A DNA stretch of 7,250 nt, taken from an uncultured Sutterella sp. GTDB lineage: Bacteria; Pseudomonadota; Gammaproteobacteria; Burkholderiales; Burkholderiaceae_F. Made by a program: the position numbers and the translations under genes. Positions 5,912 to 7,250 of the stretch are shown here, in pieces; position 1 is the first letter of the stretch; every line of letters begins with the position of its first letter. Below the pieces are notes generated by a model that did no database searches, was not told the DNA's origin, and worked only from the letters and a program-made list of their open reading frames with translations. The DNA lies in assembly GCA_902493085.1 (NCBI GenBank), contig CABUOH010000051.1:1-7250 (forward strand), in the 5' to 3' direction.

Positions 5912-7144
5912 TTATTCCGCACCCTCGACGTAGGGTTCGGAATTGAGGTCGCCCTCCATCTTGGTGACGACGACGGCGGCGGCCACGTCGCCGACCACGT
6001 TGATGGACGTGCGGATCATGTCGAGAATACGGTCGACGCCGGCGATGAGCGCCACGGCTTCGAGCGGAATGCCGACCTGCGTGAAGATGATCGTCGTCAT
6101 GATGAGGCCCGCACCCGGGACGCCGGCGGTGCCGACGGCGGCGAGCACGCCCATCAGAACGATGGTGAGCTGGTCGGCCATCGTGAGCGGCAAACCGTAG
6201 ACTTCAGCGGCGAAGATCGAGCAGACGCCCATGTAGATGGCCGTGCCGTTCATGTTGATCGTGTTGCCGAGCGGAATCGAGAAGGAGGAGATCGCCTTCG
6301 TGGAGCCGAGCTTGCGGGCGGCGTTGAGGTTGGCCGGCAGGGCGGCGGCGGACGAGCAGGTCGTGAAGGCGACGAGCCACGGTTCGAAGATGCCCTTGAG
6401 GAAGGTCATGATCGGTATGCCTGTCGCGATGCGCACGAGCGGCAGCAGGATCATACCGACGAACACGACGGTCGCGAGGAAGGCCGTGAGAATGAGGGCG
6501 CCGAGCGGAAGCAGGACGGCGAGGCCGTGACGGCTGACCGTGAACGAGATGAGGCCGAAGACGCCGATCGGGGCGTAAAGCATGACCATGTGGGTGACGC
6601 GGATCATCACGTCGCCGACGATTTCGAAGAAGTGAAGCACGGGCTTGCCGCGTTCACCAAGGCCGGAGAGGGCGAAGCCGAAGATCACCGCGAAGAAGAT
6701 GATCTGAAGCATGGAGCCTTCGGCCATGGCCTGCATGGGGTTGATCGGGACGATGGCGAGCAGCGTCTTGACGAGCGGGGGCGCCACGACTTCCTTGGCC
6801 TGAAGGCCTTCGGTGGAGAGGTCAAGGCCCATGCCCGGCTGGATGATGCCTGCAAAGAGCAGGCCGCAGGCCACGGCGATGCCGGTCGTCACGGCATAGA
6901 CGAGAAGCACCTTGACGGCGACTCGGCCGAGCTTGGATGTGTCGGAAATGCCGGCGGCGCCGGCAATGATCGTTGCCAGAACGAGCGGAACGACCACCAT
7001 TCGGATCAGACGAATGAAGAGGTCGCCGAGCGGCTGAAGCCACGTCTGGGCGAAGGAGGAATCAACGAGCGCGCCGACTACGATACCGAGCGCGAGCCCG
7101 ATCATCATCTGCCAGGCCAGACTGATTTTTATTTTGGAGGACAT
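5912..7144 (-). CDS. Dicarboxylate/amino acid:cation symporter (DAACS; glutamate transporter fold)
   Basis: The product has 410 residues, a normal length for the family. It starts at ATG 7144-7142 (MSSKIKISLAWQM), preceded by a purine-rich AGGGGTGGAG stretch. A GTG at 7189 in frame would add 15 polar residues and is less likely. The protein is an inner-membrane, multi-pass carrier with the elevator fold (eight membrane helices and two re-entrant hairpins). Visible motifs are VYAVTT in helix 3; CSSAAALP in hairpin 1 (263-270); NMNGTAIY in helix 7 (297-304); GTAGVPGAG in hairpin 2; and DRILDMIRTSINVVGD in helix 8 (371-386). The helix 8 Asp375, Arg378, Thr379 and Asn382 match the aspartate-binding residues of GltPh, so an acidic substrate (glutamate, aspartate or a C4-dicarboxylate) is likely. 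Asn299 replaces the aspartate of the usual NMDGT motif. The exact substrate and coupling ion cannot be told. The gene stands alone and ends at the shared terminator. Confidence 0.93.
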   Translation of the reverse strand: MSSKIKISLAWQMMIGLALGIVVGALVDSSFAQTWLQPLGDLFIRLIRMVVVPLVLATIIAGAAGISDTSKLGRVAVKVLLVYAVTTGIAVACGLLFAGIIQPGMGLDLSTEGLQAKEVVAPPLVKTLLAIVPINPMQAMAEGSMLQIIFFAVIFGFALSGLGERGKPVLHFFEIVGDVMIRVTHMVMLYAPIGVFGLISFTVSRHGLAVLLPLGALILTAFLATVVFVGMILLPLVRIATGIPIMTFLKGIFEPWLVAFTTCSSAAALPANLNAARKLGSTKAISSFSIPLGNTINMNGTAIYMGVCSIFAAEVYGLPLTMADQLTIVLMGVLAAVGTAGVPGAGLIMTTIIFTQVGIPLEAVALIAGVDRILDMIRTSINVVGDVAAAVVVTKMEGDLNSEPYVEGAE

Positions 7145-7250
7145 AATCTCCACCCCTAGCTGTTGTTTACTCTTATCTAGCCGCAGCACGGTTGGAAGGC
7201 GGGTGCGGCGTGGACGGGATTGTCGCTCCCGCCTTGATTCGATTCTATTC
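7145..7250 (-). promoter_or_regulatory. Upstream region of the symporter gene
   Basis: These 106 bases up to the window edge hold no gene. On the minus strand a TAGATA (7179-7174) about 30 bases before the start codon could be a -10 element, but no good -35 box stands at the right distance. An 8-base inverted repeat AAGGCGGG (7196-7203) / CCCGCCTT (7228-7235) lies just upstream of it and could be an operator. Short GATTC/TATTC repeats follow at 7236-7250. Confidence 0.3.

Noticed and set aside
6527..7159. A 210-codon plus-strand frame opposite the symporter
   Set aside because: It is a highly charged His/Asp/Glu-rich translation, which is what the reverse of a hydrophobic membrane-protein gene gives.
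7145..7189. GTG start for the symporter 15 codons upstream
   Set aside because: The added residues are polar and not family-like, and would extend into the possible promoter; the ATG at 7144 gives the usual N terminus.

Overview
The window is GC-rich, densely coded bacterial chromosome. The gene set (polA beside a DUF2782-like secreted protein and a BPSS1780-type membrane protein) and the protein sequences suggest a betaproteobacterium of the order Burkholderiales, possibly a Sutterellaceae-like gut organism. That placement is inferred from protein character and gene order, not from a marker gene. I see no mobile element, CRISPR array, tRNA, rRNA or phage gene, and nothing that looks like a new multi-gene system. 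The interest lies in details of otherwise familiar genes.

Layout. Positions 2-229 (+) are the 3' end of dinB (DNA polymerase IV). Its stop codon overlaps the stop of a convergent minus-strand pair: a small secreted DUF2782-like protein (1461-1018) followed after 12 bases by a BPSS1780-like multi-pass membrane protein (1005-226). A 318-base gap (1462-1779) then leads divergently into polA (1780-4620, +), the DNA replication and repair polymerase I. A near-perfect bidirectional terminator (4648-4685) separates polA from a convergent META/HslJ-type lipoprotein gene (5135-4710, -). A 338-base divergent regulatory gap with a strong stem-loop follows. Next is a periplasmic YgiW/YdeI-type OB-fold protein (5474-5830, +), a second bidirectional terminator (5849-5883), and a convergent glutamate/dicarboxylate:cation symporter gene (7144-5912, -) whose upstream region runs to the window end.

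How the genes relate. Two DNA polymerases used in repair (Pol IV and Pol I) flank an envelope gene pair. The META lipoprotein and the OB-fold protein are both small exported proteins from families linked to stress tolerance, and they share a divergent intergenic region, so co-regulation is possible. The symporter is probably an independent uptake gene. The most notable observation is that polA keeps full 5' nuclease and polymerase motifs, while its 3'-5' exonuclease domain lacks essentially all metal-binding residues. Also of note are a hairpin that covers the ribosome binding site of the DUF2782-like gene, and an Asp-to-Asn change at a sodium-site position of the symporter.
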